The notes: generated by a model from the sequence alone, not told the origin. A DNA stretch of 64,000 nucleotides from Acanthacorydalis orientalis (GCA_034766995.1 CM068316.1:24380106-24444105); one strand, 5' to 3'. Numbered from the stretch's first letter, positions 11,608 to 24,939 are shown. Numbers and translations: made by a program.

Positions 11608-13040
11608 TTAGGTACCATTTATAGATGCAATACCCCTACCAATTTTCTTCCTTTATATCAAAAAGTACTCACATGAAAATTTTATCTCGAAAGTTTTATA
11701 TTTAAGCGTATTACTGGAATTCAAAATCGCTAAGAATTGGAAAGTCGGCATTATAGATCTTTAACGACTTATAATATAAAATTAAAATATACTCTAATAA
11801 TCCGTTTCACCTAAATAATCAATAAATAAAGAAACATTTGATATGTTTCATTTAAACCCATCAAATATTTCGAAAGTGATAGAGATGAAGATTCGTAAGT
11901 TCATAAAAAGTATTATTTGTTACGAAGAATCATAAAAATTCTGTATAATGCCATAATTTGGGAATAAATTTACTTTTTTAATCATATTTAAAATTGCTGT
12001 TAATTATGTTTTATTAAAAGAAACGTGTCAAATATCCTGTTTGTGTAAATGTGTTCCAGAACTCAAAATAATATATATATATATATATAGATAGATAGAT
12101 ATTTATATATATATGTATACATTTCATTGTAATTTTACAAATTCTGTGCTAAACGCAAAATCAACAATAAGTATCGAACAAAAAGCAATTAATCCAACTC
12201 TAAATTCTCGTACATCGCTGAAAAATAGTGAATTTTTACTGTTAACAAATGCATATGTTTAAAAAACTTAAAAATAACTTAAAAATCAGAATTTGAAAAT
12301 AGATGCTAGTTATCAGATTTTATTTTTTTCATTGCTTTATTAAATTTTAACAATTACATAATTATTTCTTGGGATACTGAAATCAAATTATTATTTCGTA
12401 ATTTCTTTATTAGCTTTTAGATATATTTAACTATAGAGTTGAATTGTTTAAAATATAATTAATAATAAAGCTATTATTATTTTTCAATAACTAAACTATT
12501 CAAAAATAAATGAAAAGTTTTTTTTTAATTAGCATATATGCAATTTTAAATTTTTGTCTTTCTCCAAAAAAGGAACATTCTTCAATAATAAGAAAAATGT
12601 TTGAATATAACTTGATAACTCTTATTTTACAGAAAAAAAGATAAAAGCATTTAAACTTTTATATATAAAAAAATCCTAAGTAATAACTTAGAGACAAAGT
12701 TTTATTTTTTAGTAAATTGTCACAAATTAATTAATTTTAATTAAATTGTGGATTTTATTTATAAGCTTTAGATAATGTAAACACAAACCAGCTATTGAAA
12801 CATTTTCCATGAAATATTTTCCATCAGAACATCAAACTTACTTTGAATCCAAAAAGGTCAAAATATGAAGGCTTCTTTTTTCTCCTAAATATACAGTCAT
12901 GTACATTTTCTTGTTTGTATTATTTAAATAGAAAGGATAATGTTTTACCTTCTGATTTCCCATTAAAATATATATTTTCATTTCTTCCTTTATATTATTA
13001 TTTAATATTATTGTACCATTGAAAAATGTTTGAACTATTG

Positions 13041-13043
<3 letters not shown>
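11606..13043. other. AT-rich spacer
   Basis: Contains a compound TA/TAGA tract at 12070-12119. Nothing else can be supported. Confidence 0.6.
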
Positions 13044-13113
<70 letters not shown>

Positions 13114-13178
13114 TAAATATATATACATATATTTATATATATATATATATATACTTGTATATATATATATGTATACAT
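13044..13178. repeat. (TA)n microsatellite
   Basis: Long alternating TA with ATAAATA and TACTTG interruptions. Confidence 0.95.
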
Positions 13179-13719
13179 TTACACACAATTTTTTTTCATT
13201 GTTTACTTACTATAAAAAATGAATATATATTTGCCGTAATCGAATGTTATAACAACCGTATAAATTAATATTCAAAGATTTAATAGAGTGTTGATATAGT
13301 TTTAGATGACTGATAAATATGACATTATAAAAATTCTCTAGAATTAAATTCTTCTTATTTTCTATATTATCTTATCTTATTCATCTCTATAATAAATTAA
13401 TTTGTTTTTTAATAGTTCATAATGTTTAATTTTTAAAATACTAAACAAATTTTCCCAAAACATGAATCTAAATGTTTATATTTATTGCTTATTTACATAA
13501 ATTGCAAAAGTTATTATATATGTTTATTTTCTTAAAGTTATTATATATGTTTTTTTTTATATTACATGAAGTCCATTTTTCACATTTTTCCAAATTTAGT
13601 GTTAAATCATCATATTTAAGTATTATTCAATTATGTTAAAAATTTAATGAAAACTCTGAAACTTAAAGGAAGAAAATAGTGAGAAAAGCTAAAAAAATTA
13701 AAACTTCAAAATAAGTATT
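13179..13719. other. AT-rich spacer
   Basis: Near 13510 TTATTATATATGTTTATTTTC is partly repeated 37 bases downstream. No genes seen. Confidence 0.55.
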
Positions 13720-13865
<146 letters not shown>

Positions 13866-13872
13866 TGTACAT

Positions 13873-14866
13873 CAGTGGTGTTAAGCTCATATATGAACAC
13901 AGATATATATCAAATTCATTTTAAAAGACTCTGCGGGCCGCAGACAGAAAAAAGTCACTCAAAAAAATAGAGCATCCAAAGAAAAGTCTTTTACTTATAT
14001 TCGAAAAAAATAGCTCATTTTACATTTCTTCTTTCTTTAATAAATTTATAAAAATTTTAAAAATATACATTAATTTAAGGTATTATTATCAAATGTTACA
14101 ACAAAATTTTAAATTAGAGAAATTACAAAAAAAATAATATTTTTTACTAGATACTTGACATTCTTTGGCAGAAACTATTTTATTAATATCGGGTGTCTTT
14201 TTTGTGATAATGATATTTTTACTATAGGTGTTAAATGTTGATTTGTCAGCCTTGACCTGTGTGAAATCTTATTAGCCTTTAAACCTTTGCGGTCGAATGT
14301 CGACATACAAACGGCATCACAATTCTATTTACTAGATCGAATGTCTGTGCTAAGGAGATAAAAAATAATTTCGTTATCTAAACCATACAAAAACTTAACC
14401 ATATTTTTATTTTCAAATAATTATTATTATTCTCCAATAAAATTTAAAATTCCATTAAGCACAATATTTTTTTATTTAACATCTTGTATTTAACTCTTCA
14501 GCATATAATTTCACTTTATACAAAAAATATATTCCACTCAGCGAGAAATACAGTTGAAAAGGTTCTCATTCGCCAAGGGTTAAAAGAGAAAATAATTGTT
14601 TACATAGGTATGTACTACCAAACATTGCCAAGTTTCTTGTTGCAAACATTTGCATTTCAATAAAATATTCTGGCGTGCACAAACAAAAATCTGGAATACC
14701 AATTTCATTATAATTTTCTTTTAGCAACGTGTTGCACTAAATTTCAATCAATTCCGTTTGAATGTTACTTTTTAGTATTATTTTATTATTTTAATATAAT
14801 AAATTTCAAGCTATAGACCACTAGTCGCATTCTCGAGCTTTGCAGGCCTCGTGTTTGACACCACTG
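13873..14866. mobile_element. hAT-type non-autonomous element, copy 1
   Basis: A 994-bp element flanked by a perfect 8-bp target duplication, CTGTACAT, at 13865-13872 and 14867-14874. It begins CAGTGGTGTTAAGCTCA and ends GTTTGACACCACTG, so the outer 8 bases are perfect inverted repeats (CAGTGGTG). An 8-bp duplication and CAGNGGTG ends are hallmarks of the hAT superfamily. Just inside the left end is GCGGGCCGCAGACAG, and GCAGGCC lies near the right end. No transposase is recognisable, so it is non-autonomous. The interior, including CCTTTGCGGTCGAATGTCGA, recurs in inverse orientation at 31624-32680. Confidence 0.85.
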
Positions 14867-14874
14867 CTGTACAT

Positions 14875-15445
14875 AAATACATAGTAATAGTCGTATATTG
14901 AAACGTATTAATATTACAACAATGCTGAATTGCATTAATAATCATGCTGCAAATGTAATAATTAGCTATACGACATAAAACTATAATTAATAAAAATTAA
15001 TAGTAAACATATCTTATTAGTAGTAAACTAAATTTTAAATAAAACAGATAAATACTTATACATTTCCACGTATCATTTAATAATAAATTTACCTCATATA
15101 CTCACACTTATACTAAAACAAAGAGATAAACATTAAAATATTTTAAAATTGAAACGACATTTTATCTTTCAGATATATTCATCTGTTTATCTCACTCGCC
15201 AAAATTAGCACATTTATTATTAATTTAAAAAAATACAAAGTATATAAATTTAAATTACTAATAAGATATTATTTTTTTAAGTAAATGTTGATTATAATTT
15301 AACTTTTGTTCATACGTTATTTAAGATACACATTTAAAACAAAACTTTGTACATAGAAAAAATTTCAGTTTCACTTTTGGTCATATTCTCAAAAAAAATA
15401 TGTTTTAGTTAAAATTCGAAATAAATTTAAAATACGAAAAATTCC
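14875..15445. other. AT-rich spacer
   Basis: No supported feature. Confidence 0.6.
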
Positions 15446-15483
15446 TATATATGTGTGTATATATATATATATATACATACATG

Positions 15484-15543
<60 letters not shown>

Positions 15544-15556
15544 GTATATGTATATA
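15446..15556. repeat. (TA)n microsatellite with TACATACATG and TATG interruptions
   Basis: Alternating TA, ending in three TATATG units. Confidence 0.95.
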
Positions 15557-15977
15557 AGAACGCAGACATACGTATTAAATAGTGTCTATACAATTTTTTA
15601 AACCTATTCACTTAATTCTTAATTGGTAAATACTCTACAGCAGCTTTTTATTATCTTTCTTAGCTTTAATTTAAATTGCTATCTTATTGGCTTACAAAAG
15701 AACCATATAATTGAAAATACTGAAGACAAAATAGAGAACATATTCACAAGTTTTCATGTATTTATTTATTCATCTACATATATGATTTTTCATTTTTTAA
15801 CGTCAGAATATTTTGATGGTAAAATTAAATGTAAGTAATTGATTCAAGGTATGAACTCAGATATTATAAACTAATATTTGATATTTCACTTGCTTTTTTT
15901 TATCGTATACAATATATATAAAATATAATTATGTTTCAGAAGAAAGAAAATAAAAGGTAACGAAATCTTATAATAAC

Positions 15978-15980
<3 letters not shown>
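15557..15980. other. AT-rich spacer
   Basis: A 71-codon plus-strand frame at 15623-15838 shows no recognisable motif and is probably chance. Confidence 0.5.
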
Positions 15981-16052
<72 letters not shown>

Positions 16053-16073
16053 CATGTATGTATATATGTATAC

Positions 16074-16110
<37 letters not shown>

Positions 16111-16127
16111 CATGTATGTATATATGT

Positions 16128-16185
<58 letters not shown>
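15981..16185. repeat. (TA)n array with an internal 56-bp duplication
   Basis: The block TATATACATGTATGTATATA followed by TGTATACATA occurs at about 16045-16077 and again 56 bases later, embedded in plain TA. This points to slippage or unequal exchange of a larger unit inside the microsatellite. Confidence 0.9.
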
Positions 16186-16187
<2 letters not shown>

Positions 16188-16743
16188 CTTGCATGGTTAT
16201 GAAAGTAGTAATCAGTTTTTTTTTAAAGGTACAATAAACTATTCATCGAATCATATATTCAATTTACAATTTAAAACGGGAAATAATTATTTTATCTGGA
16301 TTAAATATGAATTTCTTTTAATAGTATAAATTAATACAATAATTTCTTTTAAATATGTATGCATATATATATATAATTATAAAATAATTATCTCCCCAAT
16401 ACGTTAAATTATTTAATAATATAAAGTTTTATAAAATCAAAAACATATCGAATTATTCAAACAATTATTATTAAATTTATTTAATCTCTTCCAGTAAAAG
16501 CTTGAAGTCATAGTCGTAGATTTTGGCCGAAAAAAGCAATGTCAATGAAGTGATGTGATCGAAACCTTCAGAAACTCTTCCGTTGTATTTTTAATAATAA
16601 TATTTGGGGCATTCTTTCTTGCATGTTTTGGATTTTTCTAGTCTTATGTAACTTAGTAAAATATTTCTTATATTTAAAATAGTATGGTTTTTAATGTTTT
16701 TCTGTTTATGTTTATGCTTTATTTAAATGTGTCGCATGATACG

Positions 16744-16784
<41 letters not shown>

Positions 16785-17145
16785 GCAACAAACAAATGCC
16801 GCATTTCTTAGAATAAATAATTGTATAATTCTCATATTACTATTAACCATTTTAATATGATGTTCATAATAATATGACTCATTTTCATGAATATCATCCC
16901 ATTTGAAAACATTTTTAATAAACGTTCTTCTTAATACAATGTAACAAATAAGGTACATAAAATTATTCATACACATACATTAGAAATGTTTAATACTAAA
17001 CATACCAAAAATATCTTTCCTGAAAATAAATTCACATATTTATATTAGTATAGTGTATATGTATATATTTTTAAACCATACTGAAAGGAATGTCACTGAA
17101 TTTACCACTGAAAAATTAAACAACAAATATACATAAAACGACTCA

Positions 17146-17149
<4 letters not shown>
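16186..17149. other. AT-rich spacer with a (CA)n run
   Basis: A (CA)n microsatellite lies at about 16744-16789. From 16490 to 16640 the sequence is a little less AT-rich, but no exon, splice pair or protein match could be supported. Confidence 0.55.

Positions 17150-17209
<60 letters not shown>
17150..17209. repeat. (TA)n microsatellite
   Basis: Uninterrupted alternating TA. Confidence 0.95.
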
Positions 17210-17210
<1 letters not shown>

Positions 17211-17312
17211 TTTGTTCGGAATGAAATACTTTTAATACATAAATCAAATATGTAGCCTTTTACATATGTTTCTTAGTTATTATTAGTTATATTTGCCTTT
17301 GAAATATATCCT

Positions 17313-17420
17313 AGTATCAGTAAACATATTATCAAATAAAACTTCTATCAGTTTACTTACAAATCATATTCTGTATAATATTTTTTAAATAGTTAATTCC
17401 ACTATTCTATAACTTTTTTA
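17313..17420 (+). repeat. Dispersed repeat, copy 1
   Basis: AGTATCAGTAAACATATT and the following CATATTCTGTATAATA ... AAATAGTTAATTCC match 37879-37995 in the same orientation. The other copy lies directly right of a mariner derivative. TA at 17312-17313 occupies the place where that insertion ends. Confidence 0.6.
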
Positions 17421-18517
17421 ATTTCTTTGTCGATTCGCGAATTTTTTCATAACATAAAGACCCGAATTGGTCTGTGGCACAGACATTTCAGGTTCAAAAT
17501 TTCAATATTTCTACTTAAAAGTTTTAATTTTTCTTTTTTGTTTATTATATTTAGATTAAAAATAAATAAAAGAGGGTAAAAATTTATACAAAATACAATT
17601 ATTTTTTATCTTATTATTGTCGTGTATCAGTCTTTGAAATTCTTAGCAAAATCTTAAACTAAATAAAAATGTCTTTTTTCCCCTCTAAACTATATATTTT
17701 ATATAATTAACATTATTTTCCAGGTAGTAGAAATTTAGTGGACCAGAATTTTATACAACACTATTTAATAATAACAACAATACATTAAACTCTTCATGAA
17801 AAACAGAAATATATCCAGTATTGCTCTTTGCTAAAAGACATGATTATAACAAACAAAAAATAATAATAAATACTGCCTGTCAAAATATTAATAGCTGTCC
17901 GATATCAAATTCATTATACTTATTAGTACAAATCTATAATTCATATTATAGCTATTTTAGTATGTTTTTATTCTCAAAGAATCACAATTGCTGGCTTATG
18001 ATAAACTATTATTTAATAAAAAAATATAAAACATTTTCTATCTTTCAACATATTCTTGTTTCATATTTTATAGTGATATTATTACCGTAATAAAATACAA
18101 GTCATTACATTGAGTTTGATCTATCATAATTATTTTTTCTCATCTCGCTATTAAACTATTTACAATATGTGTCATCTCAAATTTTTTTATACAAATAAAA
18201 ATAAAAAAAATACATATTCAGAACTCGTAACTATTAGTAGATTGAAATATGACTTTTTAATATATTTTAATATCATTCGTGTGAGCAGAGTTATTGAAAG
18301 TAACTTAACAACCAATTCTGTGACATACAGTACATACATGTAATCCAAACATCTAAGCCATATTTACATTTTATTTTCGTGATCGATATGAGAATTTCCA
18401 GTTAGAAACTTTTTATAACCGGTTATTTAATTAAACACATTTAATTCCCTTTAAAATTTAATTTTCAATTTAATTACTACATGTTAATACATGTATACAT
18501 GTATACATATACATGTA
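17421..18517. other. AT-rich spacer
   Basis: An 89-codon plus-strand frame at 17821-18090 has no motif I recognise. A run of ACATGTATAC-type palindromes lies at 18480-18522, just before the chimeric mariner. Confidence 0.5.
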
Positions 18518-19197
18518 TCAACTTTCGATTTATTATTAGTTTTTCTTCAAATTGTGCTATTAGATTAAAGATAGAAAAGAAATAAATAGGAACATTTTTT
18601 GTATGGGTTCAAAACGGGTGGTATCAGCAGAAACTGATCATAAACTAAACGATGATTTTAGTGTGATTATCTGCCACCAAAAAAAGCAATCAGTTTGGGA
18701 CGCTAAAGGGATCCTGCTAATTGACTGCCTTCCAAACAAAAACGGGAAAATATTATGTTAAACTTTTGGATCGACTCGATCAAACAATTCGTGAGAAAAT
18801 ATCACGTTTATCAAAGGAAAAAATCATTTTTGATCAGGGCAATGTACGTCGCCATACAAGAGTTGTATCAATGCCAAAACTAGCTGAATTAGAGAACGAC
18901 CTGCTGCCCCATCCAGCCCTCTCCAGATTTGGCTCCTCAAAGTTCCATCTGTTCCTAAAATTTAAAAAATTCCCTGGTGATAGGCGATTTTTGTCTTATA
19001 AAGAACTGGTAGCAAAATTAAATCGAGAAACTTCCAAGAGAAGGATTTCCGGGACTGAACAAAGGCACTGAAGCAATTTCAATCACTGGATGAAGTGCAT
19101 TGAAATTTAGGGAGACCATATTGAAAAATAAATGTAATTTAAAAACACAAGTTATATTCTTTCATAGTTAGTTCCAAAAATTTTCAAATTGCCCTCG
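18518..19197 (+). mobile_element. Chimeric mariner: cecropia-like 5' part joined to irritans-like 3' part
   Basis: From 18518 to about 18672 the sequence follows the N-terminal region of the cecropia-like elements at 23496 and 37296: TTCAAATTG, AAGATAGAAAAGAAATAAATAGG and CATAAACTAAACGATG align with them. From about 18673 it switches to the central and C-terminal part of the irritans-like family seen at 237-1550. APKKAIS then WDAKGILLIDCL (18673-18730), YYVKLLDRLDQTIREK, the second catalytic site as FDQGNVRRH (Asn to Gly change), and the terminus TTTTCAAATTGCCCTCG ending at 19197 with TA after it. No left inverted repeat is present. The frame is broken in both halves. The join may reflect recombination, template switching during gap repair, or insertion plus deletion. 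Confidence 0.75.
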
Positions 19198-19595
19198 TAT
19201 TTTACTACTGTATAGATCCTTGCATATGAAAATTGAATATACTTTATTCCAAGAAAATAATCTCCTACTCATATTTTTCTGAGAAACTAATTTACGTGCA
19301 ACTCACTCACTCACTACAACATATTAACATATGTGCAATGAAGTCGAAAAAAAATTTTTTTATATATCTATTTTATATTTATTGTTACACGACACTAAAA
19401 TCCTCATAGTGTAAGGAGTATATTTTTCGTTATTTTTTTCTGAAACCTTAAAGAATCACACAAATTACTAAGCATTTTTTTATATTAATTGTTAATACAT
19501 AAAATTTTCGTATATTTTTGAGACTAGCAGTCAGCACTTTATATTAAAATGCTTGGATTACATACCATTCATTAAGCACTGTATATGTGTGTGTA

Positions 19596-19649
<54 letters not shown>

Positions 19650-20725
19650 ATATATATATGCACTCTCTATGTGTGTATGAGTTCATATGTATTTTTTTAT
19701 TTATTAATTTCTGAATTAAATTAATTTGATTCATAATGCTAATAACTAAATAACAAAGATTTTTTTTGTAAAATTATAACTTGGAAAAAAGTAGTTTTTG
19801 GAGAAAAATATAAATATGTTAACAACATTTACATTTAATTTATAAGTTTATGAAATATTCATAACATATATTACATGAAATAGTTTAATCATAAGTATAT
19901 TAAATTGTTGTGTATATAAAATAAGTGTAATTTAATGTACATAAAATTAATGTTCTAATGAGTATACATTTCAATACCACTATACATAAAAAAAATACCT
20001 TCCACCATCTGTTATTCAGTGACATTACTTATAAAAAATATATACTGAAAATTACGTTTATCACTATAAAAAAATATAATATATAGATATATAATAAAAC
20101 GTATTCATACTTTTTTATCTGTAATATCTATTGATAAATCATTATATTTTTTACAAAAGTTATATATTTCTATAATTCCTAATAACTCTTACATATTTTT
20201 GAAATAAAAATTTTATATTTTTGTTCAGAATTTAAACCAATTTTCCCAAATGTTTTTCGAAAATATGAAATTATTCCGTCAATCAACAATATAATCCTCA
20301 AATATAAATTGTAATACCTTTCTTTATTTACTTTCTTTGTAATGTTTTACCACGAAAATTTTAATTAATTTTACTTTGTTATGAGTTGTTCTAACACATT
20401 ATACGTTTATTTCAAAAAGTTTTAATTTTTTTTTAAAAAAAAACAGTATTGATGAATTCTTTTACTTGAACCTCAAATTAAATCATGAAACGTCAATTAT
20501 ATATTTTCTAATGTTTTTATTATTTGTATATTATTTAAGTAAATAAATTTTCGTGATAAACGTAATACCATATAATTTAAACTATTGTATCTACCACATT
20601 TTAATTAATTTTAGTCAGTTACTATCACAAAATTAAAATTAATATTTAAGATTACGTTAATACTCGTATAATACTTGTATGTACTTATAAACAAAAGCAT
20701 ACACGCATACACACGCATATATGTA

Positions 20726-20756
<31 letters not shown>

Positions 20757-20894
20757 ATATGTGTATTTATATATGTGTATGTATGTATATATGGGTGAGT
20801 GTAACTATTCAATTAAAAAAGTTCTATTAAAGATGTTTAATATTCCATTAACAACAGTATTCTAGATTTATTTAAAGTGTAGTATTCAATAACA

Positions 20895-20932
<38 letters not shown>

Positions 20933-21008
20933 CATAATCTGTAGATAATACCTTATATATAAACCAAACATAATTAACGTAGGTATATAGTATGTACTGA
21001 ACACTAAC

Positions 21009-21046
<38 letters not shown>

Positions 21047-21731
21047 ACATACACCATAAACAGAGAGTATTGATATTTTTGATAAATTTGTATTTTGAAT
21101 CAAAAAACTGAAATTAAAAGTAAATTGTTTAAATTAATATTTAACATACTTTAGAACAGTAACATCGAAGATAAGTTACAACAGCAACTGTGAGAAAATA
21201 AACTTAAGTTTAATAAGACATAACTATAATTAAATAAAAATTTTCTAGTCTAAAGGGAGACATAAATAAATCAACTTAATCTGTGTACAGTAAAATCGAA
21301 ATTTAATGAAGCTTAACTCTATTTTATATTTTTTTGACATTATTTGCATATGGGCATTCTAACCTTAACTACACCCAAGCAAAATACATATTTAATGAAG
21401 AATGGTTGTACTTAATTCTACTCTAATTCGATATTAATGTATACATGCCATAATTATAACGATCCTCGCGGTGTTCCTAATAATATATTTCGAGTTTTAC
21501 GTTTATATAACTTTGTAAATGATTAAAATATCATTTTTCATCTCCATTACAATTATTCGGAACTGTAAATCATTATAATTGAAATATCTGTAAATCTAAA
21601 ATTAATTTTAATCATTATTAATAATGTGCAGTTATTGCTAATGTTTATCGTTGTCATAAGGCTAGTTTAATAATTTTTTGAATGCCTTTAATAATCTTTT
21701 ATTTTATCAAAAATTCGTATATGTCCTCTTT
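19198..21731. other. AT-rich DNA with several (TA)n tracts
   Basis: Contains TA tracts at about 19598-19660, 20708-20793 (with TGTATG variants), 20897-20930 and 21012-21050. No gene, RNA or transposon relic could be supported. Confidence 0.6.
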
Positions 21732-21757
21732 TATATATATATATATATATATATAAG

Positions 21758-21791
<34 letters not shown>

Positions 21792-21880
21792 TATATATAC
21801 ATGTATAACATACATGTATGCTTATATATACATGTATAACATACATGTATGCTTATATATATACATGTATAAGCATATTT
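21732..21880. repeat. (TA)n followed by a tandem duplication of about 40 bp
   Basis: After TA tracts, the unit TACATGTATAACATACATG TATGCTTATATA occurs twice (from about 21797 and 21836), and a third partial unit reads ACATGTATAAGCAT. The units are themselves palindrome-rich. Confidence 0.85.
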
Positions 21881-22087
21881 ATTACCATCCATCCATATAC
21901 TTAAAAATAGAAATGAATGTGTACATATGAATAGTTACTAATTTCAAATAACTAATGTAATAAAGAATTAAAGAATGTTCAAAGTCAATAATTTTTTTAA
22001 AGTTAAAAGAAAATTTTGAAAGAATAGTAAAAATTCAAATTTATCAAAATATTGATACACTCCTCATAACTTCCGAGACGGGGACAG
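21881..22087. other. Probable intron end upstream of the channel exon
   Basis: AT-rich; carries the candidate 3' splice sites discussed for the next exon. No upstream channel exon was recognised anywhere in 1-22077, so the preceding exon probably lies outside the window. Confidence 0.4.
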
Positions 22088-22246
22088 CCCCGATTCTGTA
22101 ATGTTGTAAAAGTCGAACGGATACTGAATGCGCAGGGAGAGAAGAAACGAGAAACAGCACGCACTGGAGACATAGTGACCACGTGCACTACGTGTGGTCC
22201 ATACGGTGTGACGCCATCATCGATGAACAACGGCTGTGCCACAGAG
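22088..22246 (+). CDS. Probable penultimate exon of a Cys-loop ligand-gated channel subunit (M3-M4 loop)
   Basis: A GC-richer block is open for 53 codons and ends ACAGAG|GTAAG at 22246/22247, a strong 5' splice site that leaves phase 0. The next recognisable exon at 39324 also starts in phase 0. The peptide is hydrophilic and basic in the first half (KVERILNAQGEKKRETART), then has CTTCGPYGVTPSSMNNGCATE-like Cys, Ser and Thr-rich sequence in its second half, as expected of the cytoplasmic loop between transmembrane segments 3 and 4. That loop varies greatly among subunits, so the match is by position and phase, not by catalytic motifs. The exon start is uncertain: AG sites end at 22077, 22087 and 22112, and an in-frame TAA at about 22067 gives the outer limit. 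The minus-strand 92-codon frame here is a shadow. Confidence 0.6.
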
Positions 22247-22251
22247 GTAAG

Positions 22252-23495
22252 ATTTTCATTAAAGAGAATAAAACAGTACACATTTTACAATTATTTAGTT
22301 CCATTTTTGGTTTATATTATATATATACACGATCATCATCTCCAACATCAAATATTTTTTTCATCATACTTAGCGAATGTACTTTTTTAAATATAAATAC
22401 TTACATTCATATTATTCATACATGAAAAAATCAAACATTAATTTAATACTATTACCATGCGAACAATACATTTTATTTATTCTAAAAAAAATATCATACA
22501 AATTTGTACATTTCAATCATTGAATTTTATATTTTCATACATATTTAGAAAGTTTAATAAATTATTACAAAACAAATCACTACTTGCACAAATATAAAGA
22601 CTAAATATATCAAATAATTGTCATTAAAATTATTTTTTAGTTTATTTTGAATTAAAGTACTGGGCGTGGCTTAAAAGTAAGTTCCTATTGGTCACAGCAT
22701 ACTCTCAAGTAATACGTGAAGGGTGGGGGACAACACACACACACACACACCTCATGATGGAAAAGTAGACACCTTATTGAAACTCGTTGTCTAATAAGTC
22801 CCTCGTTTGTTATTAAGATAAGTGCAACAATTAGAAATTCAGAGGAAGTTATCAAATATAATTAGTGATCGACTGATGAAATGTCAAAAAAGTTCTACCG
22901 ACTGATATTTATCTATTTTTTTAATGTTTATAGAAAAAATGCGATGAATGTGGGCGATGAAATACTGTACAGTATTCAATAACGGGAGAAATAATAAAAA
23001 ATTGAGAAAGGGCACCTATTTTAGACCCTTTTCATATAAAATTTCTTCAACTTCGCCAATATTTTTTTACGTAAAGATAAGACAATAAAGGTTTATTTTT
23101 GCCCGTCTGAAAGTATATAAATATTATACTTCAAGGAAACAAGTAAAAATAAACCACAAAAAATGTCAAAATTCATAGGATGTCGACTATCTTCACAGTG
23201 CCAAGCTGTTGTATTTAAATTCACTCAATTATAAATTTATCTCGTTATACTAAAATCATATGGACAAAAAAATAGGCGATTGAATTTGATCTGAAAAGTC
23301 ACTGTAGTTTTCAAATATATAAAGCAAAAGAATTTAGTTGTGTTTTTTTTAATTGTGGGAGAGCTAACAAGAAAATATACCATCCAGAATTACATTTACG
23401 GATTAAGATTATTATATGTAATATATATATATATATAGATGTTATTATTCTATCAAATTTGCAAAGGTGACAAATATGCGATATTAACAATTATA
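22252..23495. other. Intronic AT-rich DNA
   Basis: A (CA)n run lies near 22734-22751 within a less AT-rich patch (22660-22830). No exon or transposon could be supported there. Confidence 0.5.
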
Positions 23496-24054
23496 TCCGG
23501 TTGGTAGGAAAATAATTGCGGTTTTTGGTTTCTGAATTCTAACGTTATTTTTTTTAATAAAAGTGCCACTTTATCGTTCACGTTAATATAATTTTAAAGT
23601 GCATTTCTTTGTCTGTATTTTGGTAACATTGACTTTTTTTATTATTAATTTTGTTTCAAATTGGGCTATTGAAGTAAAGATGGAAAAGAAGCAAATAAGA
23701 GCGTTTTTGTACGAGTTCATAACGGGTGGTAAAGTAGCAGCAGCTATTCGTAAACTAAACGATGCTCTTGGTATGGTTACTATTAATGAATATACGGTGC
23801 ACTGGTGGTTCCAAAAATGTCGTGCTGGGAACGATGGGCCTTGATGATGAAGAAGGTTACGGCCATCCTTCTTCAGTTCATAACGACCAGCTGAAGGCGT
23901 TAGTTGAATCAGGACCACGCACTACAATTCGATAGCTTACACGAAATTTAAGCGTTAGTTATCCAACAGTTTTGAATCACTTAAAACAGCTAATTGAGAA
24001 AAATGTATATAAATTTGAAGGTATTAAACCTCAATTATTTTGCTATCTCCCTAA
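23496..24054 (+). mobile_element. Cecropia-like mariner, internally deleted, copy 1
   Basis: A 559-bp element with TA on both sides (23494-23495 and 24055-24056). The left end GGTTGGTAGGAAAATAATTG and right end CAATTATTTTGCTATC ... CTAA are inverted repeats typical of cecropia-subfamily mariners. The first part encodes the start of the DNA-binding domain, MEKKQIRAFLYEFITGG then KLNDALG and VHWWFQKCRAGN (23680-23844), and continues after a frameshift through VHNDQLKALVES-like sequence to LNHLKQLIEKNV near 24005. It then jumps directly to the 3' non-coding end. The whole catalytic domain is missing, so it cannot encode transposase. Confidence 0.85.
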
Positions 24055-24056
24055 TA

Positions 24057-24059
<3 letters not shown>

Positions 24060-24112
<53 letters not shown>

Positions 24113-24127
24113 GTAAGTACAATATAC

Positions 24128-24158
<31 letters not shown>
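24060..24158. repeat. (TA)n microsatellite
   Basis: Starts 5 bases after the mariner's right end. Interrupted by GTAAGTACAATATACATATG. Confidence 0.95.
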
Positions 24159-24368
24159 AGTCAATGGTAATAAAATCAAACAATTACAATTAAGTAAAGA
24201 AAAAATCAACGTTTTTTGAATATCTGAGAAAAACACAATACACGTATAAGCACTATTAGATTTATTTTATGAATATCTAATAAGTAGTCATTAAAATTAT
24301 TTTTTAAATAAAAAATATAAATTATAAATTTAAACTTTATTAAATAAATAGAATAAAGCAAAGGAACT

Positions 24369-24370
<2 letters not shown>

Positions 24371-24421
<51 letters not shown>
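24371..24421. repeat. (TA)n microsatellite
   Basis: Uninterrupted TA. The DNA from 24422 to 24905 is plain AT-rich sequence with no supported feature. Confidence 0.95.
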
Positions 24422-24422
<1 letters not shown>

Positions 24423-24905
24423 CCAGTTTTATATTTCCTGTATATTCTATTTCACATTTGATATATAAATTTAAAGTATTATATAGTCTCTATATATTGA
24501 CATACTTTTATTAAAAATTCTTTCATATGATTGAAATGTACATTTAATATTTTCTTAATGAACTTACAAAAATTAATCTATGATATAATACATTCGGAAA
24601 TAAACTACTTCTTATATTTTTTTTTAATATTGTTTTTTCCTTCATAGCAAATGCATAACTTTGCGATACGTCACAAGTTTTTTAGCATGATTACAGTTCA
24701 TAATGAATATTTTACTATTTGTTCTTATTAAAATTGCTTTGTGTGTTTGAATATGTTACTTTAAAATTGGTATATGTCGCTATTTTTGGATTAATACGAT
24801 TTCAATGTTACTAATAATATTAATTCATACAAACCAAAACCTTTATAATATTAATAATCTTCTCAAATATCCATTTTACATATCATTATCCAAATATATT
24901 TACAA

Positions 24906-24933
24906 ATGCATTAGAATAAATATTCTAATGCAT
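24906..24933. repeat. 28-bp perfect palindrome
   Basis: ATGCATTAGAATA and its reverse complement are separated by two bases. It sits at the 3' end of the minus-strand mariner coding relic (the C-terminal codons read ...QNGTYALEYLF), so it may mark that element's border. Confidence 0.8.
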
Positions 24934-24939
24934 ATGTGC

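Noticed and set aside
22003..22281. A 92-codon minus-strand frame over the channel exon
   Set aside because: The plus strand has a splice donor in phase with the M4 exon; the minus strand has no such support.
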